A stretch of 64,000 nucleotides of DNA, from assembly GCA_033980235.1 (NCBI GenBank), contig CM067076.1:30790968-30854967 (forward strand), given 5' to 3'. A model generated the notes under the pieces. That model searched no databases and was not told the DNA's origin. It saw nothing but the letters and a program-made list of their open reading frames with translations. Below are positions 11,667-24,400 of this stretch, piece by piece (the first letter of the stretch is position 1; each line of letters starts with the position of its first letter). A program made the position numbers and the translations under genes. The DNA is from Diadema setosum (lineage: Eukaryota > Echinodermata > Echinoidea > Diadematoida > Diadematidae).

Positions 11667-12907
11667 CTGCAATAGAGGCCAACAAGCACATTCTATTGAT
11701 TTCTCATCTAATGACTGAATGTTGGTAATATAGTAACTACTACACATTTACAATGAAAAATCATTTTACTACTCATATAGACTCAATTAACTATTCAGTA
11801 TTACACATAGTAAATATTCTATTTAATGACTAACATTCAAGCAATGACAAGTTTAGTACTGATGAAAGTAATTATGTTAGATGCTGAAAGTCCAATGAAA
11901 ATACTTAGTAGCCCACTTTATTTATGATATTTACATAAAAATTCCTAAATATGCATGCCAAAGGGACGTCTTCATCATCTAACCTGTTATCTTCTAACAT
12001 CTGCCCAGGCTCTGATAAAATCAATATCTGTCAGCACTCTCACCAGGTTTTGATCCACTTCAATCTGACCCAAGTCCTTTCCTCAGAGTAGCATTTTCCT
12101 CCACAACTAATTGGAGAAGGCAACGGCATTCACGAACTTGTCCTTTTCCATTTCACAGGGGCATCTGGACAGGAGTTCATCTGTATATCAGACACAATGA
12201 AAGGCATTAACACTGACTTACAATTAGGATAGTCGCATTACTTCTTCACCACTCTGTAAATTTAGTCACAGAACTTGCTTCCCTTTTATTTCAGTGTAGA
12301 GTCTACCAGGTAGCTATATCTTGTAGTGCTCACATATATGCAACAGAGAAAACTCCATGAAATATGTTAGAAATAGACTGTCTACTGTAGAAGTTAAATA
12401 GCAAAAAGGAAAATAAGACCTACAGACCCTAGCCAAATTTTTGATGAGTTGACACTGCACATGACGTCGGGATGACCTCAGCCTCTCATTGTGCATCTAC
12501 AAAGTAGGCCCTATGTATACAAGCTCATATAGGGCCTATGTCTTTAAATCCAGCCACATGCATGGGATTTGGGGGTCTGTAATTCCACATACAATCATAT
12601 AGGAGGCCTATATGTGGCTGCAATGTACAAACTATGTAACTTGTAACCCTAAAAGTAATGATCAAGACAACCATAATCTTATTACCCACTACCACAGCTA
12701 TGGGTTAGAAAAAAAAAAATGTTATCAATTATTACAGCAAGAATAATAACAGCATCGTTTGAGAACACAGAGTTAAATCGAACAATTTATTGATGTTTTG
12801 TTTACTAAATATCAACATTAATTTTCATTTGCAGGTTCAAAACAGTTGTTGGATCGAGGTGTATTAAAACAAAATGTACCAGGTAATTAAAGACAGTTTG
12901 TACAAAC

Positions 12908-13302
12908 CTTTTGTACTAGTGCAAGGACTGGTTTCAATGGGCAAGAGGGGATGTCACTGGCTTCATCAAGCTGGGTAGCTGGGAGGGCTGGTCTCGACTG
13001 ATGAGAGGGGACATCACTGGCTTCACCAAGCTGGGTATAGCTGGTCGAAACTGACGAGAGGGAATGTCACTGGCTTCATCAAGCTGGTTAGCTAGGAGGG
13101 CTGGTTTCAACTGATGAAAGGGGATGTCACTGGCTTCACCGAGCTGGGTAGCTGGTCGAAACTGACGAGAGGGAATTTCACTGGCTTCTGACATCAAGCT
13201 CGGTAGCTGGGAGGGCTGGTCTCAACTGACGAGAGGGGATGTCACTGGCTTCACTGAGCTGCCTAGTCAGGATGGTCCTTGCATGTGATGCTGGCTGTTG
13301 CC
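12908..13302 (-). repeat. Minisatellite block 2, possible duplicated exon on minus strand
   Basis: Six units alternate between about 51-53 bp and 60-64 bp, so the true period is a dimer of about 112 bp. Each unit reads EASDIPSRQ(F/L)RPA in one frame, but units whose length is not a multiple of three break the frame. The block is bounded on the minus strand by an acceptor (TTTTGTAG at 13310-13303) and a donor-like AAAG/GTTTGTA at 12908. About 220 bases upstream (minus strand) another donor-like TTG/GTAAGG lies near 13526. A spliced, perhaps non-coding, transcript is possible. Confidence 0.45.
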
Positions 13303-13399
13303 CTACAAAAGATACACACATTTGCCACAATAATATCTGACAGACCTTTCTCAACAACTAGCACCTACTGTGTTACAAAGCATACACCATTAACCACTA

Positions 13400-15389
13400 C
13401 ACTAGGGACTGAGTGAACTGCGCTGCAATGCATATACGCCATTAGCCACTTATGTATACGCACAATAGATACACTTCAATCAACATTTTTGCAATGCCAT
13501 GTGTACCGGAGACAATAATTAGGTACCTTACCAAACATGTGAATTCACGTTTTTGGTCCGCGATCATAGCTGCCGTGACAACATATACACGGTTGACTCT
13601 CCACAAACTATTTGTAAAAACCGAGAGTGACCAGATGATCACTCTACGCAGCTCTTCGCTGACACTTTCACTCATTCAGTGTCGTTTCGTAAAATTGGAT
13701 TTCTCGCCTATCGCCGATTTGTAACAAACGGTAGTTCTGATGAGTGTCGTAACTTTCTTATTTCGAAATTTTGAGACCCATAATTTGACATGAAGGTAGA
13801 ATAGGGCAACATAATCAAGAATATGGTAAAATAGGAATTCGCGTATTTACATGCAAAACACTTTAGCGTGCCATTTCTTAATGTGAACAGCGATTTTGTG
13901 CAAATGCCAGAAGCACATTTCAAAAAGGAGAACTGAGCCAAATTTGGGATAGGCCTATGTCATTACGCAAAAAAAAAAAAAAAAAAAAAAAATCCAGTTA
14001 TCTAATATATTGGCAGAGAAAAAGGGCCTCGGACTAGGAGTGGCAGAACATTGGTCTAGGATACCTACCATACTACCTCAATCGCATTCTGAATACCGGT
14101 ACACCTTTGGCTTTGTGAATCTGCATGTAGCCTTTCTTCACATCCGAGTAAAATCTCAGGCAAATTGTGATAGGGTGCCTATATCTTTTAGTTTACCGTA
14201 ATAGAAACATGTTTTTGTTAGGGTCTGGCATAGGACATCTAACAAAACTACTAATCTAGGCCTAGTGTGTGTAGATCCTCCAAGTGACATCTCTATCAGC
14301 AATGTTACACTAACATTGTAGGTCCTAACTGAAGTTAACTGTTACTCACACTGAACTGAATGAAGTCTTCCGAGTTTCACAAATTTATTACCGATCCAGC
14401 AGAAGTGAAATGACATCTCTGTCGTTCAGCCCCTAGTGTCTTGAGGGGAATTGGGATTGACTTCATTTTATTTTTCTGTCGCCATCTCCATACTCTGTCA
14501 CTGGTTTTCATGGTCTTACTCTTCTTGGAAACAGATCTCTCGCTCTCCTCCTGCGGCTCCATTGTTGTGTGGATGGAGTAGTACAGTAGGCCTATATACG
14601 CAGCCAGCAGAGTTCGGGCGGACCCGTGCTAGCTAGCTGCCGGGCGGATGCCGGGAAATGCACCGATAACGCTCGCTAGCCAGTGAACAGGCACCCGGGT
14701 TTCGCCTCGCGATCGCGGCGCGTCGATGTACAGCTGTACACTCTATCTTGGGCTTGCTTTTCGCCGAGGAGAAGGCAACAAATCAACGCTGTGCCAAAAT
14801 CGGACAAAAGAGGGAGGCAAAAACAACACTTGATCGGAGAGCCTCTAAGCCGACCCCCTGTGATTTTGACAAGCGTTACATGTAACGCTCTTCACAAAAT
14901 CATAGATATCTTCATAATGCCGTATTTTTCATCGATTCTTTTTCATTGCTTAGTCCTTTCATAGGCATTGGCCCTTGTTTTTGCCTGTTTCACTTCATGA
15001 AATAGTACTTTTGCATTTTGGGCTCCAACACTCCTCCCCAGTCCCTTTAAGCATGTGTGTGTTGTTGTCAAGCGGTGATTCAACAAGAGCGGTAAACAAC
15101 ACAGTGCCAATAGCGAACCGCACAGTGGAGAAAAGCCGCGACATTTACCATCGGTGCGACCATCACCAACTACCCGAGTTTGGCCCGTCCCCGTAAATAG
15201 AAACTCCGGCGAGGTATTGTGCTTAAACAGGTAGCTGCGTGGGTGGGTGCCTTCTTGTAGAAGTTGCAGACGTCGCGTGTGTGGAATACCACGAACAGTT
15301 TAGACCAATTCTAAGTCGTTTCGATCAGTCTTGAAGTAGAATGAAGTGAACTCTTTAATGATAAAGAATCTTATGAGATAATAGAAAAA
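13400..15389. promoter_or_regulatory. Probable promoter and 5' UTR region of FAM228, possibly bidirectional
   Basis: The base composition becomes GC- and CpG-richer between about 14560 and 15300, just before the first coding exon of FAM228. On the minus strand a 61-codon frame starts at 14562 (MEPQEESERSVSKK...), with a donor-like AGA/GTAAGA inside it and GTAATA near its end, so it may be the first exon of a divergent gene. No TATA box or start site can be fixed from sequence. A poly(A) run lies at about 13970-13991. Confidence 0.35.
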
Positions 15390-15497
15390 ATGCAGACCGT
15401 AAAAGCGAGAGATCGACTGGAAAATGTGAGGATTCATTCCCCCGAAGTGCGCGACAAATTACTGGATGATGCGAGAGAAAACGATACCCAGAAGGTG
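15390..15497 (+). CDS. FAM228: FAM228 exon 1 (start codon)
   Basis: 36 codons, beginning MQTVKARDRLENVRIHSPEV and ending at a strong donor GTG/GTAAGT, phase 0. Start exons of this family are poorly conserved, so assignment rests on the frame, the donor and the compatible phase with exon 2. Confidence 0.7.
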
Positions 15498-18400
15498 GTA
15501 AGTACACAGAGTTTAAAAATGTAGCCAGAATGCCCGAAAATTCGGATAAGAAGATATTCAAATTGTAGAATCAATGTTCTTCAATATTTTGTAGTTTACA
15601 TTATAGTCATAGTATATAGACTACGACTCAATTACGAGGTCTTGTAGACCTTGTCTAGGGTAATATAGTTTTGATAATTTTGATAATGTTGACTGAGTGT
15701 GGACAGCTATACGTGTAGCACTAGCAGTGAGCGACTGCTGGATGGTGTAAGTGATGGGGAGTGAATGGCAGTGTGTTATAGAGGATGGCATTCTGACACT
15801 AAAATTCTGATCAAGTGTGAAGCCTGCAGCAGAGGTTTGCTCCTGTAACTGTAGCCTTTGTTTCTACTCTTTATACGTTATGCCATTTTTTTTTATTATA
15901 CTTGAGGAGCCGTTTTGTTAGATGTTCTGAAATATCTTCCCTCCCAGTGTCACTGTAGACCAGGTCTAGACTGTAGAAGTTTTCTTGACCTAGGCCTAAC
16001 AGTGAGTTAGGCCTATTTGTGTGTTTTTTTTTTTAATTCAATTTCAAGATCCTATTCCTTCTAACACTGTTACATAGTTGAGCTGATTGTTGTCCAAGTT
16101 GTACATGCCCACATTTGATTATATGCCAGTCATCTAAACCAATTCAATTGACAATGACCGTGATAGGAGTTTATCTGATATCTGACGATATGTTGCCATT
16201 GTTGATTAATATCTAGTTAGTGTCTATTCTTTTCTTAATTTTATTTCTCTTTTTTTCATTGTTCTAGTCTAACATTAGAATCATTTACACATAATACAAT
16301 GTACAGTACACAGTTGGTTAAAAAAGAAAAGCAGCCCTCTTTTCTCCATTATTCATCTGTTTCCAAAATGAGGATTTCCATTATTCCACATGACTACTCT
16401 GTTTCAGATAGATAGCCTCATCACCAAAGAAATTATGAAATATCAATGTTGGCTTTCCTTCTTTGAAACCTAACAGTTCACCAGGAGGTACGCTTGGAGA
16501 AGAAAGTTAGAGGAGCTACCTGAGCAGACAGAGCCAGCATCATCCCCACAGGCGCTGGTAGACAGGCGCCCCTGGAGCACTCCGGTACCGAGTAGGGCCA
16601 GCATGGCCTCAGCAGGCAGCTCACGGTCTGCTCTGGACCAGACGGCCAGCATTCAGAACTGGCTCTGCCAGAAGGCTGTCCGGCATGTCCAGGTGAGTTA
16701 ATAACAGTGGGTTTGCTGTGCTTAGTAAGCTGTGCTGAGAGAGGACACCAACAATATTTGAATTCTTTTAATAGTCTTTAGATGTTTTTATTGTTTTCCT
16801 TTCTTTATGAATAAGAATTATCCAAGGGAGGAATCATTAGGCAAATAATCATCTAGTCGTAACAGAATATGAGTACCAGTACCACATGCATTTCTGACTA
16901 TGGTACGATCTTGTTTGTCGTACCCGTAGATATACTATTTTTTCCATTTTAATATTTTTTGTTTCCCCGCATGAAATGATTTGATTGAATATGACTCTCC
17001 TCAAACAAGTATGTTTCACTCTTATTTCAAGAAGGTGCAGAATTGATAGTCAGTTGATCTATTTTTGTTTAAAGATTTTTAAGTGCAAAAATAGGAATGT
17101 AATTAATATGTAGAGATGCATATTTTTCTCACTTGGTAGATGGATAGACAAATGGGTTGTCAATAGATCAATTGATCAAACTTACAAATATATAGAGGAA
17201 GGGAAGGGGTGAAGAAAGCAGTTAAAAAAGAAAGAACACTGTCTAAAGAGAAAAGAGCTTTGCAAGTTTGGAGATATAATACAAAAGGTGAAAAAGGCAA
17301 GATGAATAGGTAACAATGAATCAACAAATCCAATCCAAAACAAAGGAAGAGGAATGTCTATCATTGGATTGGAGTGGGCATTGATTTAGCATTATTTCTT
17401 TCATGTGGCCCATATTGATCTGAGGTTTTGATGGCCTTTGTTAGCACTGTCAACTGCATTGCATGCAAAGACAATTCAGTTGGCACACATGTGTCGGCTT
17501 GTTGTGATAAGTAGCGGTAGTAACAATTGCAATGTTTAGTTTTTGTACTCACTGCAATCGAAGTTTCTTTTCTTAACTTGTGTCCTCGACAGCAAGTCAA
17601 TTGTGTTACTCGACTTGATGCAGATTTCAGAGCTCTTAAAGGAAGTACACTGTACAAATTGAAACTTGAAGTGTTTCACCCCAAAGAAAGAAAATGAGCC
17701 AGACAGCATTGCACTTTTGAGTAGTAAATATTTAGGAGTGAGTATTAAAGAAGCGGATACTGATTCACATTTTATTTTAAAGTTCTTTTTTCTCACCTGC
17801 ATAAGCACTCAGTTATCAGATTGCAGTTAAATTTTAGTCTATTAAAGACTTAATTTTATTATTTATTACCTAATCAATTTGCTTGTTTTTATTTCAATTA
17901 TCCTTTTTTTTTTTGTTTTTTTGCATGTCAATAAACAGCACTGTCCAATGCCATCAGGGGCCCGCTTCATAAAACTTGTCATCAGTGACAAGTTGTCATA
18001 GATGTGACAAGCTACTGAAATCCTTGCATTTGATTTGCTGAGAGTAAATTTGTCATACGGTAGAAATGTGGCAGTTGTCACTAATGACAAGGTTTATGAA
18101 ATGGGCCCCAGGTCTTCAGTGATTGGTACTTGATGATAAACTGTATTTGACTGCACGGTGAGAAGAATTTTCATGCTTGCCCTGATTCTACCTGGTGTGA
18201 AAAGCCAGCAACAAAAGAGCTTTCTCACATGTCACATGGGACAATGGCTATTGCTTCTTTTGTTTACTCTGGAAGGGAAGAATTAGATACCCTCTTGTAA
18301 AGAACTCTTCACAAACAATTAACTTCACGAACAACAATGTATTGCTCTCCCTTTGTTCTCTGACACTGCTTACTTGATTGGAAATGGCTTAAAATTTCTG

Positions 18401-21400
18401 TAGCCTTCCCTTGGGAGGATCGGGAACTACTTGTGAAGATGAAAAGATTTGATAATAGGAGTAAAATTCAAAGGGTACTTTCATGAGATGGCCCACATGT
18501 TTGCACAATGTTGTGTAGTCATCAAAAATACAGTTCTTTCATCGAATTCAACTTGCCTCTTTTTCTTTATAGCTCATTCAGCACCACTAAGGACAATCAA
18601 TTCTGTAGTGACTGTGAAGTTTGAGGGTGTGGCTGTAGTGGTCGACAGTACAAAAACACCAACAAAGGTTTCTACGGGAATTATGTTTTATTCGAAGTTT
18701 CGCATTTTCGTTTCACTTGCTTCAGAATCATTTCCATATGTGTAACTCCGTTCTTAGTTCCATTCGTGATTTCTTGCATAATTCCATGCATAATTCCGTG
18801 AAAACTGTTGAGTGATAATGCATAGTAAAGAATCATAAATACATGTGCTCACATCAAACCAATTATCAGATTCATGATTATAGAAGCAGAGTTTCTCAAA
18901 CGAAAAGTCTAATATAAATACCTTAGACTTAATCTATTCATTTCACTATAACATTTTAGCAATCAAAATTACATATGAATTGACAAATGAAAATGCAGAC
19001 CAATACCATAGGCATCTCAATTCTACTACCTCATTTAACATAATGATGCACATGTAGATGAACTGACTCAAATCTAACACACATTCACGATCAAAAAATG
19101 AATTCTTACTTGAACTGTCAAACCTACAATTGAAATAATTATCGATATTTTCTTACTTATCTATTCTGTTTTGTAGTTCTAAATTCTGAACTCAACATCA
19201 AATGTGTATACATACATATACATAAATACAAATAACAACATAACTCAGAAGTTTTCTGAGTGCGTACAGATACATGCCCTACTACACAGCAACTGCAGTG
19301 TACATTGCACTCACATCAACATGACAACAATATATATTTCTAAGTTAAATTTTATTAACTGTTTCTAACTTTGTACTTCAACAAATCATGGTTTTACTTA
19401 AACAAAGCAAAAACTAACCTCTTTGCCTGCTTTTTGCACGGTATTTTGGATCCAATTCTTCAGTATTCCGGCAGAAACAGGATCCATGTTGCTCACTACA
19501 ACCTGTATGTAGTCCAGTCTATATTGGCTTCTAAAGTGTATGCATGTGTGTGTGTAGCAGCTGTACATTTAACTAGCTGTGCATACACATGCATGGTGCT
19601 ATGTCAGGTGCCTTTTCTAAGGATGTGCTACTACATAAAGTATGTCACTCTGTACAAGGGTCAAATTGGCAACAGGCTGAGTGAGAACAATTTCAGGTGT
19701 ACTTTCACCATATTTCATTTAAGCAAAATAAAACATATTTTTTCATCATAATTTTCATTCAAAACAGTTGCCAATTTGCAACCAATTTACTGATCTAATT
19801 AATTATAAAGTTGCCAATTTTAGTATCCTCAACCGATTTTGCATAAAATAATTCATATGAGCCAATCCAACATTCAACTATGATACTTTCATCACATGGC
19901 TCCTTTAAATTAAAAATTAATTTACCCTTAACACATTCATTCAAATGAAATCAAACTGCAAATACTCCTAATTATCTTTAACATGACACAATTTCATAGA
20001 ATTGCCAAATTGAGCAATCTTGTGACATATCATTGGCTGCATGTAATACTAGCACTTGTAGATAATTACATGCGAACATTCAATGCACTCCCATTAAACT
20101 GTAATTATCACTATAATTAAAAACAAAAATTAGGAAATTGAGTAGTTTCATGACTCATATGTCTTAAATGATGAAACTGCAAGTACACACATTCATAAGT
20201 ACCTGGTATGCATTTCCAATTGTTTTAAGTAAAAATGTACCTTTGGCTTAAATAGCCCGCATACTCAATACACACAAGGAGGGGGAATTTACATCTCATC
20301 AACCCTTTCCTTGTGACTCTCAAATTTACGTGTTATTCTGCTCAAAATTAAATCATGCAATGTTTACCTTCATATCTTACTAATTATCGTCTCAATTTCA
20401 TACCCTTTTGAGAGTACAACATAAATGCAATTTCGTAGTAACCTTTATAACATGAACAACGTACATGTAGAACACATGAGATATTCTTGACCAATTAATA
20501 TATAATCTATTATGTTTAGTCTCATTGTAGTATACCAAATGGTATAGTCTTGAATTCAGACCCTAAACCACAAGAAGAAAGCATGTAAATGAGAAGTTCA
20601 TACACCTTTTATTCTTCCAATGAGCATCCATTGTCTTTTGACTTCACCACAACAATGGAATGTATTAAATACTTACAACAATGGAATGTATTAAATACTT
20701 ATTGGTATTCTTGAGTTCAGTCTGTAAATTGGATTTTTCACCAAATTAAGTTCCTAATGGTGAATTGGAATTCAAATCATCACAAATGTCTGAAATTTGT
20801 CCATCTGAGGCTCAGTCTATTTCAAATAGTCTTAAATTTCAGACCTGTTGGCTCTTTGGCTGGGAATTATTCCTGGTCTACATTAGAAACAAGAAGAACC
20901 AGCTTGTGAATGGGGCGATCAAGGTAAGTCACTGGGCCCTTTCGTTTACCCTTATTGTCTAATTTCGTGTCCCCTACTGCGAGTTTCACCTTACGAACCA
21001 AGTCATCCTTCGATTCATATACCTCAACAATTCTTCCAAGAGGCCATGAATTTCTGGGAGCGTTATCATCCTTGATAATCACTACATCTCCTACTTCCAT
21101 GTTGCGATGTGGCTTGGTCCATTTCTGCCGCGCCTGCAGCAGATTAAGGAACTCTTTCCTCCAGCGACTCCAGAATTCATTAGCTAAGTGCTGGACTCTT
21201 CGCCAGCGTTTCCGCGCATAGACGTCCTCACGACAGAAGCTTCCCGGAGGTGGAAGGATGATCTTCGTCTTTTGAGTCAACAGATGATTAGGAGTCAGTG
21301 GAGTTGGATGAGTAGGTTCATTCAGAAATTCAGTGGTTAACGGGCGACTGTTCACAATGGCTGCTGCCTCACACATCAAGGTCCTCAGGGACTCGTCGTC

Positions 21401-24400
21401 TAGTTGCTGACCCGCCTGATAAAGCAGAACATCTAGGACTTGACGTATGGAACGTATTTGCCGTTCCCACACTCCGCCCATGTGGCTTGAAGCAGGTACA
21501 TTGAATTTGAAGGCAATGAAGTCGCATCCTTCCTTGAGGAGAAAGTCCTTTACTTGACCCTCACCGGATTCAGCACACCGCTTGAATTCTGCCTCGGCAC
21601 CTACAAAGTTGGTTCCCCTGTCACACCTCAGTTGCTTTACAGGGCCTCTCACAGAGATAAAACGCCTCAGAGCGTTGATGAAGGCATCCGTGGTGAGAGC
21701 ATTTAGAACTTCGATGTGCACGGCTCTGGATGCCATACAAGTGAAGATCAGTCCGTAGCGCTTTAGTTCCTTTCTGCCTTCCTTGATCAACCATGGCCCA
21801 AAGCAATCAACTCCAGCATACGTGAATGGTGGGGCAGGGGTAAGACGGTCTTTGGGCAAGTCCGCCATTTTCTGTACTTGTGGTGGTTGTCTGAGTCTAC
21901 GACATGTCACACATTGGAAAATGAACTTTGAGACGAAGTTGCTGCAACCCAAGATCCAAAATCCCTTTGTTCTGAGATGGTTGATTGTCATACCCCTTCC
22001 TCCATGAGCAACATCGGCATGACATTGGGATACGATTAGCTTGGTGAGATGTGTCTGAGGTAAGATGGCAGGATGCTTGCTTTCGAATGAGATATCCGAC
22101 CTTCTCAGACGTCCTCCCACTCGTAGGATGCCATCATCATCTATGAAGGGGTCAAGATGATGCAGACGGTTAGCGGCCTGGCAACGACGTCTTTCTTCTC
22201 TTTTGCTGTGACGTTCATTTCCCTCTACTGCTTTCATTTCACCAAGGGTCTGTCTTTGAATCAGCTTTATGATTTCCTTTTCCGCTTGGAGCAGTAGTTC
22301 GGTACACAGTGGTTCCATTACAACCTTCTTGGAATCACGTTTTCCATCTCTTTCGTCCCGTCCTGCTTGACAACGTTTCCATAGGTGCGATCTGAGACGA
22401 AGACAGTTCGCCACAGCTCTTTTTGCCCGATACCAGCTGGATAGATGATCAAATCTTTCAAGCTCCAGACCGTTTACTTTCTGCAAAGAGGCATGGGTCT
22501 CACACTTCACTTCAGGATCTTTAGGAAGAAGGGCAGCTTCCTCTTTCGTCTCGTCTGGGATTTCCTTTTCCCAAAGGAAGTCTGGACCAGTGAACCACTT
22601 TGATGCTTCAATTTGTTCGATCATCAGTCCTCTTGAAGCACCGTCAGCTGGATTTGTCTTTGTGCCGATATGCCTCCATTGGGAAGATGAAGATTCGTCT
22701 CTGATCTGGCGCACTCTGTTCGCGACGAATACATGATATCGTCTTGTCTCGTTCTTGATGTAGCCTAAGACTACTCGACTGTCAGTCCAAAAGGTCTCTC
22801 TGTCAATGTTGAGATCTAGTTCAGTACGAAGAAATGAGCTCATTCTCACTGATAGGGTTGCTGCAGTGAGTTCCAACCTTGGTACGGTGACGGTCTTGAT
22901 TGGGGCAACTCTGGCTTTGCCTATCACCAGTGTACAGTGCACCTCTCCATTCTCGTTTGTCAATCTCAGGTACGTACAGTGGCCATAACCCAAGTTGCTG
23001 GCATCACAGAAATGGTGTAACTCTGCATTCTTGATTTCTCCAAAGCCTTTGGGTTTATAACATCTGTCGATGGACAGTCTGTCAAGTTGGAGAATGTCAG
23101 CTTTCCACTTGTCCCACTTGGCTTGCAGTATGTCTGATAGTGGATCATCCCATGCAGCGGAACTCCTACACAGCTCTTGAAGTATTAGCTTCCCAGGCAA
23201 CAAGAGGGGAGCTAACAGCCCAAGGGGGTCAAACACTGACATAACGGTCGACAGAGCACCTCTCCTGGTCAGTGGCTTGTCTTGGAAGGTCATCCTGAAG
23301 CGGAACTTGTCTGACTCAACACACCATTGAACCCCGAGTGCTTTCTCGATAGGAAGATGGTCATGTAGAAGGTTCAATTCTTTAACTTCTTTAGCTCTGT
23401 CATCTACTGGAACTGATTCTAGTACCTTCCTAGAGTTAGAGACGACTTTGTGAACATGTAGTCCTCCATGTTCACACATTTTCTTGGTTTTTGAAATCAG
23501 TTCGATGGCCTCTTCCTCTGTAGCTACTGCTTTCAACCCATCATCAACGTAGAAGTCCCGATGGATGAACCTGGCCGCATCGTGACCTATCTCATCTGCC
23601 TTGTCTGTAGCTATCTGTTTCAGGCCATAGTTCGAACATCCAGGGGAAGAGGCAGCCCCAAACAGATGCACATTCATGTGATAGTCCACAGGCTCTTGAT
23701 GATAGTTTCCATTTGGCCACCAGAGGAAGCGCAAGTAGTCCCGGTGCTCCTGGTTGACATGAAACTGGTGGAACATTTCTTTGATATCACACATGAAAGC
23801 GATGTTCTCCTTCCTGAACCTACAAAGAACTCCGGCTAGAGCATTGGTCAGATCAGGACCCGTCAGAAGGTGGGAATTCAAACACTCTCCCTGGAATTGT
23901 GAGCTGCAGTCGAAAACCACTCTAAGTTTTTTCGGCTCCTGCACCCCATGGTGAGGGATGTACCATCGTTTGCCTGATTCGCCTGGTTCCGTCACCCTTT
24001 CAGCATATCCCTTATGAATGAGGTTATTCATTTGCAGGACGTACTGCTCGTAGTAGATGGCATCATTTTCGAACTTCCTCTTCAGGTGGTTCAGACGTTT
24101 GAAGGCCACTGATCTATTGTTAGGCAGTAAAGGCGTCTTTTCCTCTTTGAAGGGCAGTGGCATTTCATAATGCCCACTCTGTGTGATGTGGATCTCCTTC
24201 TCCATCATCCTAATGAACTTCACGTCATTCTGCGAATAGGGTTTTTGTTTCCTATCTGTTGTGAAGTCAGCTTCTAGAAGTTGGATGACATGAAGGGGAG
24301 CTATTTCTTCCTTCATTGTCGTTGGACGCACGAAGATCACTTCTGATCGACATCCTTGTAGCTGAACCTCCTCAGGCACAAGTCGCACTGCTGTACGATG

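Larger units (their letters stand above)
15498..18627 (+). other. FAM228 intron 1 and the left part of intron 2
   Basis: Intron 1 is 15498-16476; intron 2 starts at 16693 and is interrupted by the BEL/Pao element at 18628. Apart from exon 2 and the MITE at 17957-18109 nothing coding is seen. Confidence 0.7.

Noticed and set aside
12934..13197. 87-codon minus-strand frame as a stand-alone repeat protein
   Set aside because: Repeat units of 51, 53, 60 and 64 bases keep changing the frame, so this exact peptide is unlikely to be conserved; kept only as a possible exon.
19371..19751. 126-codon plus-strand frame, repeated at 27505-27885
   Set aside because: It lies in the LTR, antisense to the element, with Cys/Tyr-rich random-looking sequence and no motif. 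It is identical in both LTRs because the LTRs are.
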